Below are positions 1 to 9,731 of a DNA stretch of 64,000 bases, piece by piece (the first letter of the stretch is position 1; every line of letters begins with the position of its first letter). Position numbers and translations under genes: made by a program. A model generated the notes under the pieces. The model did no database searches. It saw only the letters and a list, made by a program, of their open reading frames with translations, and was not told the DNA's origin. Source of the stretch: Rheum nobile (lineage: Eukaryota; Streptophyta; Magnoliopsida; Caryophyllales; Polygonaceae); contig WOAB01000606.1 of NCBI GenBank assembly GCA_027886185.1, positions 5,704,001 to 5,768,000 on the forward strand, given 5' to 3'.

Positions 1-121
1 TTTTTTCTGGTATGCTTGAATCTTGATTTGTCTCCGTTGCGAAAATGAGATGGTTTCTGGTTCTTGCTTGCAACTGGTCGCTCATTTTACGCATTTCATT
101 TGGTCCGTAGATTCATTTAGG

Positions 122-2445
122 ATGTCTTTATCGAGAGATAGACTGGCGAGGCCCGTGGACATATCCACGCTTATCCCTAACGCCGCACGAAGAGTCAGCC
201 TCGTAGTCGACGAACCGGGGTTGCACCGAGGACTCGGTACTCCTGTCCGAGATGGGGCTGGATCCAGTGGGGCGGCAGCTCTGGGTAGCGTGGCAGGAAG
301 AGGAATGCCTCGCAGGTCTCCAATTGGCCGTGTAAATGCGAGGATGAGGGCACTCAGACGAGCACGGGGCAGAGGCGGCGTTTGGCTTACAAGTAGTGGT
401 TTGCGTTCATGGTACCCGAGAACCCCTCTCCGCGATGTGACTGCTGTAGTTAGGGTATTCTTCCAGATCTTGAGGATTTTACCTCTTATGCTATATGTTT
501 TGGATTTCATTTTCTTGGATGAATTTGCTATGCTTGAGCATTTATTGTTGGTCTTTAAGTAAGTTTAGTTATTGGGATTTATGATGTTCGTGTGTTTGGT
601 TAATTTCATAGCTCAAACTAGTCTACAATTTGTTTTTCCAGTTATGGATCTTGAGGTTTCTTTCTTGCTGTACTAGACGCATTCCTCTTTCGATGTCATC
701 ATGTAATTGCTTTCTCATCTTGATGTTTTATTTCTAACATTAATAGATTAGATCTTTTGTTTTAGTCGTGAATGCATTAACTGGTGGTTCTTTATGTGTT
801 GAGCTAGACCACATGTATAGCTACTGTTTCTGGAAGAGGTCTTGGAAGATGGTGTTTGCTATGTACAATTGCTTGGTTATGAGCAGCAATGCTTTTCTGT
901 AGGAAAAATGATGTGGTTTTTCAGTGCTTTTAAATGCATTTCTGCTGGCAGAAATGATCAAGCTCGTTTTATTCATTATACAGTAAGCTCTCCTAATAAA
1001 TAATAATAATTATACAGTAAGCTCTTTAAGCTGGGGGGGCTTGAACAAATGGGTTAGTAGTAGTATGGTCAGTGGTTCTGGAAAATATTTCAGTGCTTTT
1101 CAATGTTTTTCTATTGGCAAAAATGACCAAGCTTGTTTTTATCACTGATACAGTAAGGTCTTTAAGTTGGAGGTGCTTGATCATATGGGTTGGTAATATG
1201 GTAATATTAGTTCTGGAGAAAGTGTGTTTGATAAAGAAGGCTTTTACATTAATGAGTTACATTGTTCTGTTGTCAAAATTTTGCAGTACATTATGTGAAA
1301 TGCTAACTAAGCTGATACTTGCAAAGTGATTGCACAATGCTATTTATATCCTTGCACTTGCAATTCAACTAGGTTGGTCTGGTAAAGATTAAGTAAGCAG
1401 ACACTTGAGTTCAAATGGTATGTAATGTAGAAACGATTAGTAACTTAATTAGGCAAATGATTGCATTAGGATTTAGGATTGATAATTTTATATTGCTATT
1501 AGCTCCCGTCTGTGCTAAATTTGGAAGTGTTTTCTTCCATGTATGGGGTATTGAAATACGTCAACATGGATATGTAAACAGACCGGTCTTGAATAAGATG
1601 TGAAATGCACACTTGAATAGATGGTTTTCCTATTATGTTTTTAAAGTTAGGAATCTCAGGTTGAAGGCTACAAAGAACCAGTGAAGTATAGATAGAGGAT
1701 GAAGGGAATCAGGGATTAAGGGAATCAGTAAGCAAGCAAGCACAACTAATAGAACTTGAATGAGGTGTTACTACAAGAATACAAGTCCTTGATGTTTAAA
1801 CCTCATGCGTGAGGGCTGCCTTGTCCTTTATCTGCAATCAGCTATTATCTATAGCCTGGGATATATACTTTTAGGCCTACAATGCTACCCTAATGTGTTT
1901 AGTTTCCTAGTTTTTCCCTGTTCCTTGAGTTAACATTCTTCTTGCTTGTTGATTGATATTTAGCTTCTTTCCTGTAGTTTTAGCTCCTTCTCAGTTGCAG
2001 CCAGAGACTAACAAATCTGATGATGAAACAGGCCATTGAAAGAAGAAGATCCCGAGAGGCCAACGAGAGTGAAGCTCAAGTAGACAACAATGAGGGAACT
2101 AGTGATCGAACCCATACTATTGAAAGAACTACTGTTCTTCATGTCCAGGATGAAAACGTACCACCCAGTGCTCAGCTTGAGCATGATATGTCATTCAAGA
2201 CGCCGCTTCCTGCTTCTTTGTCAAAGAAGCCACAACATTCACCAGCCAGTCGAGCCTGGGGCATCGTTGCAAGCATTGCTCGTGAGAAGCATGAAGGGTT
2301 CCTGACACCAGAGAAGAAGCTCCTGAGCTCAATTGAGAAAGTGAGGGAAGCTCTGATGGAGGATCAGCGCAGGATGCAGAATACACCAGCTGCCAAGAAA
2401 GCCGAGAGGGAAAGGAAGATTCGCACTCTGAAGTCAATGCGCTGA
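122..2445 (+). CDS. PYM/UVI4-like: POLYCHOME/UVI4-like APC/C inhibitor (two exons)
   Basis: Exons 122-454 and 2032-2445 join in frame across a GT-AG intron (455-2031) to give about 248 aa, close to the ~243 aa I recall for Arabidopsis UVI4. Seen: an N-terminal RDRLARPVD block containing an RxxL destruction-box-like motif, a conserved RSWYPRTPLRDVTAVVR block at the exon 1 end continuing as AIERRR in exon 2, a LTPEKKLLSSIEKV block, and a C-terminal SMR ending. Known of the family: UVI4/POLYCHOME and OSD1 are plant nuclear inhibitors of the anaphase-promoting complex that restrain endoreduplication, and their Met-Arg tail helps contact the complex. The ATG at 122 is preferred over the in-frame ATG at 23 because homologues begin a few residues before the RDR motif. 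No frame damage is visible. DENVPP may be a degenerate KEN-like site (inference). Confidence 0.85.
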
Positions 2446-3794
2446 TCAGCTGTTCAGCTTCATAGGTTCAGGCTTGGGAAGTGCCAGCTCATCATCTGAT
2501 GAGCTGCTTAGGGAGCAATTCTTCATGACTATGAAGAGACTGAGAGTTATGGGGAGTGGCACAGGGATCAGTTCTTGCTGATCAACATGATCCCATATCC
2601 TTTAGCTGGTTAGTATGATCTTACTACTCAATAGGATGTATGTGCTGCCTCATGCACATTTTGTACTGGCTTGTAAGTTGGCAGGAAAAACAGATGAGAC
2701 GATATTTTGTAGAAGCCAGATCAGCCTGATCTGGGATTGTAGGACAATTCAAAAGTAGATACAATAATTCCAACCTGAGTATATTTTGGTTAAAGCTCTC
2801 GGCATGCCTGCATATTGATCATTTTTCACCGATTCCGTAGACAACAAAATCAGAAGGGGAAGACATCTTAAATTCTTACAATCTTATACTCTCAATTTGC
2901 AAAAATATTAATTCCTAATTTTGCATAGCTTTAAACTAGTAGTTGGTTGATGCATATAATAAGAATGGTAGATAGGGTTGATTATTGACAAATGATGTAA
3001 TAAAATATATTTGATTAACGCACTATATAAGTTATTCTTTTTGTCAATGGCAATTCATCTTTAAGATAATATCATCTAAGTTTAGCGGATTATCTTCCAT
3101 TTTTAATGTAGAAGCAATTTATTTCCCATCTTGCACAGTAGCACTGTCAAAATATGGAAAACGTCTCAACAAACCAATATTAGTCCATCCTTAAACGCAA
3201 TGGTGCCACCTTAAGAAAACCCAGAAAATTAGAGACAATAATAATGAATGAATAATTCAGTTGACACGCAAGAAAGAACATGCATCTGAAATAAATATTA
3301 AACTTTATCCCTCCATCTCAATCTTAGGTGGAAACTGGAATGCAGGGGATCCCATTCACAGAAAGCAACATTTCAATTTCATCCCCCAAACCGCTACACC
3401 AACACCACAAAGGGGTCCACCGTCCACCTTTTCTCTCTTCTTATCCGCCCCTAGTTTTCTTCCATTTCCGTTTCCTCTCTCTCTCTGTCCCCCGAAAACA
3501 GTCCCACCATCAGTTCATTTAAAAAGGGTTTGATTTGCGGATCGGGTTCTTGATTTCTGGGGCTCTTATCTTCCAGATCTAACATGTTGTGTTAATTTCG
3601 CCATCTGGGTGTCAGTCTTGTTTCAGATTTGGTTGGTGGTTTCAATCCATTTCGATGTTGAACAAGGAGAAATTCCCTTTCTTTTCTTTCACCTGATACA
3701 AATTCTGTATGTTTGAGGCTCAGCTTCTGGGTATTCAATTTCTCTTGCAAGATCCTGTTTCTGGTGATTGGTCTTCTCCGCGTGTCTCTCAGTT
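2446..3794. other. intergenic: 3' UTR of POLYCHOME-like gene, spacer, 5' UTR of hydrolase gene
   Basis: 2446 to about 2780 is the likely 3' UTR. About 2820-3240 is AT-rich spacer with nothing recognised. About 3400-3794 contains a CT-rich tract (3425-3490) and then T-rich sequence typical of a plant 5' UTR. Open frames around 3261-3533 are in low-complexity CT/CA sequence and do not look coding. Confidence 0.5.
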
Positions 3795-6091
3795 ATGGTG
3801 ACAATAAATCTCGGGATGCTCCATTATGTGTTGGACCATGTATATGGTGCATTTGTTCATAGAACAAGGATAAGCCCTCCGTTTTTCTCCAGAGGATGGG
3901 GTGGTTCAAAGCTTGATCTTTTGGAGAGGTTGATAAAGCAGCTCTTCCCTGAGGTTGAAGGCCAAGGTTTGCCTCCCAGATTGATGCAGCCCATCTGGAG
4001 CACCGTTTGGGAGGATAGAAATGCTTTCTTGAGAGAAGGTGTGTTTCAGACTCCTTGTGATGAGCAGATTCTGGGTGCATTGCCCCTTGAGAGTCACACT
4101 GCTAGGGTTGCTTTCCTGGCCCCCAAGTGTGTCCCCCCTGAGAAGATGGCCTGTGTGGTTCATCTTGCAGGTACTTGAGTTTCAGATTGACTATTGGTGT
4201 TTATGGAATTTCATTTTGGATCCACCGGGATTGTTTTCCATTAGTTGAATACAATTGTGATCGTTCATGTTCACATGGGAAGTTTTGTTCTAGTTTTTGT
4301 TGATTGCTTTTTCAATGCGTTCTTGAGACTTGCCCCTCTGATTCATTGGTTTGATATCTAAATTTCATGTTTCAATTTTGGACGAGTTATCTGAATGATA
4401 AGAGGTGCAATTGAAAATTTATGGTAATGAACTAATGATATTATCGTCCATGTTTGTGCAAAGTCGAAACTCAGAGGCATGTTCCTGGCTCAGATAATGG
4501 TGCACGTTCAGAATTTGGTTATAATGGATTACATCTTTTTCTCATTATACCTTGTGCACACAACTGCATATTCATGATTATACTGCTGAAAATGAAAATA
4601 AAATGTGGATACGAAGTTGGTTTCGTTTCAATTGTTTGCTTGTTAATATATTCTTCTCAGCCAATGAAGTTTGATGATAACAGTTAGGATAACAACAGAC
4701 ATCATTCTTTTCACAGGAACTGGGGACCATTCCTTTGAGCGGAGGTTACGTTTGGGTGCCCCATTGCTAAAGGAAAATGTTGCTACTATGGTTCTTGAGA
4801 GGTGGGAATCAGCCTCATGTATAATGTCCTTTTCATTGTGATCAAAGGTTATGCGTTCAACTACTTTTCTCTGCTTCTTATTGAGCTGAAGCCTATTTTA
4901 TACAGCCCTTTCTATGGACGAAGGCGTCCTCCATTGCAACGTGGTTCAAAACTGCTGTGCGTGAGCGATTTGCTGTTGCTAGGGAGAGTCACCATTGAAG
5001 AGGCTCGGAGTCTTCTTTATTGGCTGGACTCTGAGGCTGGATTCGGGAAGTTGGGTGTCTGTGGGCTTAGCATGGGTAAGCTATACCTGTATTAGCAACA
5101 CCTTTAAACAAGCTGTAATAGACATACAGATGATGCTCATGGCTCCATGTCTCTTCAGGTGGAGTGCATGCAGCAATGGTTGGATCTTTGTACCCGACTC
5201 CTGTAGCCACCCTGCCATTCCTCTCTCCACATTCCGCTGTTGTAGCTTTCTGTGAAGGAGTTTTGAAGTATGCCACTGCGTGGGATGCACTAAGAGACGA
5301 CCTTGCAGCGCAGAAAGCTTCCATGACCCTTGAGGAAGTGCAACAGCGGATGCGAAATGTGCTGTCTCTCACAGACGTCACGCGCTTTCCTATTCCCAAA
5401 AATCCTGATGCAGTTATATTCGTTGCAGCAACCGTAAGTATCATATAAAATGCACCTAGGAAAGACATTGACCTTGAGCTTTATTGTTTTCCTTGCCTAT
5501 CGTCTCTCCTATATCACTAAACAATAAAATTTTCTGCACTATTTCTTGCTTTGAGTTTGAGGATTCCTTCAGTAACAACACTACTTAGGGAATGGCTGCC
5601 GTACTTGTTGGATGATTCTGCATTGATATTTTGGTAATACAATGAGAACCAGATACTCAATTGCCACATTAGCTCTTTGTTTACTTGTGCTGAACTGGAT
5701 GCCTTAGATTGGTTCTCCACACTTCATTGTTATATATTGTTGCTTGTTAAGTTTTCTGCAAAATACTCCCCACAATTTGTAATGCTTTTGTTTGTTCCAT
5801 TGAGGAACTGGTTCCACGGAAAGAATCAAGTTTTTTTATGTTGATTGATCTGCTTCCGATGCTTCTTTTTATGGATCAAACAACATACATCTTATTGTTG
5901 GGTGACAAATCCAGGATGATGGGTACATACCAAATCACTCAGTTCTGGAGCTCCAGAAGGCTTGGCCGGGTTCAGAAGTGAGATGGGTAAACGGCGGGCA
6001 CGTCTCCTCCATCCTCCTCCACAGCGGCGAATTCCGCAGGGCAATAATGGACGGTCTCAACCGATTGAATTGGAAGGAATCTCCTTTGTGA
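3795..6091 (+). CDS. ABHD18-like: ABHD18-like alpha/beta hydrolase (DUF2048 family), five exons
   Basis: Exons 3795-4170, 4717-4801, 4906-5075, 5159-5433 and 5915-6091 sum to 1083 nt (360 aa plus stop), all with GT-AG borders and matching phases. Seen: N-terminal MLHYVLDHVYG, then FFSRGWGG. The nucleophile elbow GLSMGG (Ser about 209) spans the exon 3/4 junction, an acidic pair DDGYIP (Asp about 303/304) opens exon 5, and GGHVSS (His about 331) lies near the end, so the Ser-Asp-His order of an alpha/beta hydrolase is complete. The family (ABHD18, formerly DUF2048) is conserved from plants to animals; I do not assign a substrate. The start at 3795 is chosen because MVTxNxGMLHYVLDHVYG is the N-terminus I recall for plant members; an upstream in-frame ATG at 3768 is less likely. 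No defects are visible. Confidence 0.85.
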
Positions 6092-6626
6092 CACCTCTGT
6101 GCAAGTTTACCATAGGTAACCTTTTCTTCTCCCAATCCATGTACATCCATATGACATTCCAATCTTGACTTGTAGATACCACAAAAGGGAGATGAAATTG
6201 ACACCCCTCCCATCCTGGTGTTTACTCTTTTTCCTTACTTCCCCTGATTGTATGATTGGCTTATGAACTTCTTGTTGAGACGAAATTGTTGTTGATTATT
6301 TTCCATGACCCTTGTCTGGGTCTCATTTGGGTTCATACCATCTCCATTATTGCATAGCCATGTTTCTGAATTGGGCTTGGATGCTGTATATAGGTCCACA
6401 TTTGTGTACAAAAAGCTGATTCAGAATGCAGCATGACAAACACACAAAGATGTACATTTTATTACTATTGAACATTTGAACTAGATTTGACCATGCAACT
6501 AATTCAAGCAGAACAGCGGCAACATGTGCCCTTGTTTAAGATTTTAGGCTTGTTGTAATAGCCTAAATGTCTCTTATGTACCCAAAAAAGATGTTAATTA
6601 CAGCAGCAACATGTATTGACTTTGAG
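6092..6626. other. 3' UTR and spacer
   Basis: AT-rich sequence following the hydrolase stop codon. The first few hundred bases are plausible 3' UTR. No gene or mobile element recognised. Confidence 0.4.
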
Positions 6627-6692
6627 TGCTTTGCTGCTGCAGGAATCGCCCCTAGAAAAAGTCAAAATTTTGAGTTGAGTATCAACTTTAGC
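6627..6692 (+). repeat. fragment related to the PGIP upstream region
   Basis: About 65 bp here (GAGTGCTTTGCTGCTGCAGG, then an AAAGTCAA and GAGTATCAACTTTAGCAAT stretch) aligns with 33800-33872, about 140 bp upstream of the PGIP-like gene at 34013. It suggests that a PGIP-region duplication once reached this side of the window, or that both are copies of one dispersed repeat. The alignment was made by eye. Confidence 0.5.
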
Positions 6693-6693
6693 A

Positions 6694-7130
6694 ATTGGTT
6701 ACACCCGCCATAAATGTTTAAACTATTACAGCTTGTTAGCAACACTTTAGCAATTGGTTTTCCGGTCCGGTATTAGCAGCACTTCAGCAATTGGTTACAC
6801 CAGATTACCACAATTTGATTTTTCCATTGTTGTAGTTGCTCTAAATTGGTTACACCCGCCATAAATGTTTAAACTTATTGAATTTGGTTTCTTCGTTTCA
6901 ATGGAATTCTACCAAAAGCATGAGGAAAACAGAGTTGATCTTCCTGTCGGCAGTGACAGGAAATTGAGGGTTTTTAACGGACTTTGAGGGTTGAGTGTTC
7001 CTGCACGCAGTATGGGTTTGAATGTTCTGATGGAGGTTTTTAACGGACATGAGTATCCCGGTGTGGCACGCAGTATGGGTTTTTAACGGACATGAGTATC
7101 CCGGTGTGGTAGTGACAGGAAATTTTGAGG
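6694..7130 (+). repeat. local direct repeats (two families)
   Basis: A ~32-bp unit beginning AATTGGTTACACCCGCCATA occurs near 6694 and 6843, with partial copies (GCAATTGGTT) between. A second unit of ~31 bp (TTTTTAACGGACATGAG then TATCCCGGTGTGG) occurs at 7036-7066 and 7079-7109 with a 43-bp period, and TTTTTAACGGAC also occurs just upstream. Non-coding minisatellite-like sequence. Confidence 0.7.
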
Positions 7131-7894
7131 GTTGAGTGTTCTGATGGAGAAGGAAATATTTTTACCAAGAATTTAAGAGAAATGCAAATAATCAGGCTAG
7201 CTTAAGAGCCATTTGCATAAGCAGGTGGACTCAGCATGTAGTCTTAACTCTTTAAAAAATCACATATCCCCTTAACTAATGATCATTTTTGCAAATCCAA
7301 CTGGAAAATCATCTTAATTGCAAATCGCTCGGGATTTAATTCTCTTTCCAATAAACCAGAATTTCAGACAATTTTTAGTGTTGTTTTTCCCCTAGTTGTG
7401 CGGTAGTAGTCAATTAACTCGAGAACTTTACAGTGTATTTGAATTGAATGCCTTCTAAGTAACTTTGCTAAATTTAGGTACTCTAAGAGTATTAAGGTCT
7501 TTACTGAACTCTAATGAGTTATTACTTTATTCAGGTGCTTTAGAAGAATAACAGTGAGCACAATTTAGGACTCACTTCTCTTCAAAACACATATGCATCC
7601 TATTCGAGTCTTTACATGATGTGGCATCAAATGCTCACAAGATCAACAGCGACTCGGAGCTCTGCAAAGATGAAGTATCATGGCAGGCCAACCACAATTT
7701 CACAGTTCACAAATTATTAGGCCCACATTATAATCACCGAGCCTTGTTCGAACATATATACATCAATACAATGAAGACTAACTTCATTTCAAGCCACATT
7801 TATACGAACATATATACGTCACCACCAGGCCTTGTTCGACTCCAAGTAAATCACGTTTTGATTCATTAAATTCAAAATCTGACCACACCCGTCT
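7131..7894. other. AT-rich spacer, no feature recognised
   Basis: No credible gene. The open frame at 7621-7869 has no recognisable domain and lies in repeat-like AT-rich DNA. Confidence 0.4.
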
Positions 7895-8677
7895 TCGCCA
7901 TGCTCAAGTTACTTAAACCCGCCTCTTGAATCATTTGAAATTATCTCCGAACGACATCGAATCACCTCCGTATCGGCCCGCTTTGTGCATGGAAAACCTG
8001 AACTCTTAAATTATATATAGATCCCTCCCACATTTATGTACTTTATCGGGCCACATTTATACGAAGTCAGGTCAATATTCTGTTATATCACAAAATTTCA
8101 AATGTTAGCCGATTTAAAATTTCAGAGTTATATTCACTTTATCAGGCCACATTTGTACATAGTCAGATCAATACTCTGTTATATTAACTTTAAATTTCAA
8201 ATGTTATCCGATTTCAAATTTTAGAGCAATATTCACTTTATCATGCCACATTTATACGAAGTCATGTTAATGCTCTGTTATATCACAAAATTTCAAATGT
8301 TAGCCGATTTTCAATGTCAGAGTAATATTCACTTTATCAGGCCATATTTATACGTAGTCAGGTCACTGCTCTGTTATAATCCAAAATTTCAAATGTTAGT
8401 CGATTTTAAATGTCAGAGCAATAGTCACTGTATCAGGCCACATTTGTACCTGACAACGTACAAATATGGCCTGATAAAGTCAATATTGTTCTGAAATTTG
8501 AAATTTGCTAACATTTTAAATTTTGTGATATAAAGAGCATTGACCTGACTTCGTATAAATGTGATCTGATAAAGTTTTAATCGCCATGCTCAAGTTACTT
8601 AAACCCGACTCTTGAATCATTTGAAATCATCTCCGAACGACATCGAATCACCTCCGTATTGGTCCGCGTTGTGCATA
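7895..8677. repeat. cluster of ~97-bp tandem and inverted repeats bounded by 97-bp direct repeats
   Basis: Four head-to-tail copies of a ~97-bp unit (about 8051-8148, 8149-8245, 8247-8342, 8343-8440) share TTTCAAATGTTAGCCGATTT and CACTTTATCAGGCC. A copy in opposite orientation follows at about 8456-8575, so the right part can fold on the left. The cluster is bracketed by a separate direct repeat of about 97 bp (7895-7991 and 8581-8677, starting TCGCCATGCTCAAGTTACTT), over 90% identical by eye. More copies occur at 9240-9730. No TIRs or coding capacity seen; possibly a satellite seed or a non-autonomous element family. Confidence 0.75.
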
Positions 8678-8809
8678 GAAAATCGGTAACTATGCCACTT
8701 TGCATTTATTAGTTGTGATTATGTCCTTGCTCTCAATATGATCGATCCATACGGCTAAAAGTGATTATCTAACTGCAGGTATCCATTTACTGTCACTTAA
8801 TGTTTGCAG

Positions 8810-9148
8810 GGATCTGTCCGGGAACAATCTGACTGGTTCACTACCTCTATCAATGACAATCTTACTACATTGTGCGTATATACTCCACCACTTCATTTCT
8901 TCTTTTCTTGATCATGGAACTAACTATTGTTGCTTCCTCTTATCCAGTCATTTGCAGGACAATAAGCTTACGGGTACATTAAACGTCATACAAGATCTTC
9001 CCTTGATTGACTTGTATGTCTGCCACAATGTGTTCTCTTCAATTTCAGTGCTCTATTTAAAGGTCTGTACACCTAGGCACCTAACCATATTTTTTTGTCT
9101 TGCACAGAAATGTAGAGAACAACTTATTCTCTGGGCATAAACCTCCTA
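8810..9148 (+). pseudogene. SRF-like: relic of STRUBBELIG-family LRR receptor kinase (three LRR exons)
   Basis: Three short exon-like blocks with splice context encode successive LRR pieces: 8810-8872 (DLSGNNLTGSLP), 8948-9013 (HLQDNKLTGTL then QDLPLIDL) and 9108 to about 9148 (NVENNLFSG). Short LRR exons with DLP...DL and NVENNLFSGPIP phrasing are characteristic of STRUBBELIG-receptor-family genes. Acceptor AGs precede each block and a GTATGT donor follows the second. The first block has a one-base deletion in SMTNLTTL and the third loses its frame at GPIP. No kinase domain or other exons are present, so this is a non-functional fragment. Confidence 0.7.
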
Positions 9149-9239
9149 GATTGCTTACAATTTCAAACTTTAGGTCAACTATCATTATATTTGGTGGATA
9201 TATGATATTTGAAACATTCGCTTCGTTTCAAATTTAAAG

Positions 9240-9731
9240 TTAATATAACAGAGTAATGACCTGACAACGTTCAAATGTGGCGTGATAAAGTGGATATTGT
9301 TCTGAAATTTGAAATTGGCTAACATTTGAAATTTTGTGATATAACAGAGCATTGACTTGAATTCGTATATATTTATCTTATTAAAACTCGCAAATATTTT
9401 TAGTGATTATCAATTCAACTAGAATCACAACTAATAAATGTCGATTTAAGGGTTTCTCGTTATGAAACCAACCAATGTTTGTTTCAAATTTAAAGTTAAT
9501 ATAACAGAGTAATGACATGATAATGTAAAAATATGGCCTGATAAAGTGAATACTGCTCTAAAATTTGAAATTGACTAACATTTGAAATTCTGTGATATAA
9601 CAGAGCATTGACCTGACTTCGTATAAATATGGCCTGACAAAGTACATAATGTCAGGGCACTGAAGAGTGATATACATAGTCGATTTTAAATGTCAGAGTA
9701 ATATTCATTTTATCAGACCACATTTATATTG
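9240..9731. repeat. further copies of the ~97-bp repeat, mostly inverted
   Basis: Inverted copies lie at about 9243-9365 and 9490-9645 (TTTGAAATTTTGTGATATAA, GCATTGACCTGACTTCGTAT), followed by a forward partial copy at 9670-9730 that is cut by the LINE. The sequence resumes after the LINE at 13959 with GTCAGGTCATTACTC, so the LINE inserted inside one repeat copy. Confidence 0.7.

Noticed and set aside
82..510. 142-codon open frame antisense to POLYCHOME-like exon 1
   Set aside because: Shadow of a GC-rich coding exon; no conserved motifs, while the sense frame matches a family and splices correctly.
2447..2580. Open, coding-like stretch (SSSSDELLREQFFMTMKRL) after the POLYCHOME-like stop codon
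   Set aside because: Out of frame with the gene, starts without ATG in good context, and the upstream protein already ends in the conserved SMR tail. Kept as 3' UTR.
3261..3533. Overlapping open frames upstream of the hydrolase gene
   Set aside because: Low-complexity CT/CA sequence typical of a 5' UTR; no conservation signal, and they end before the clear gene start.
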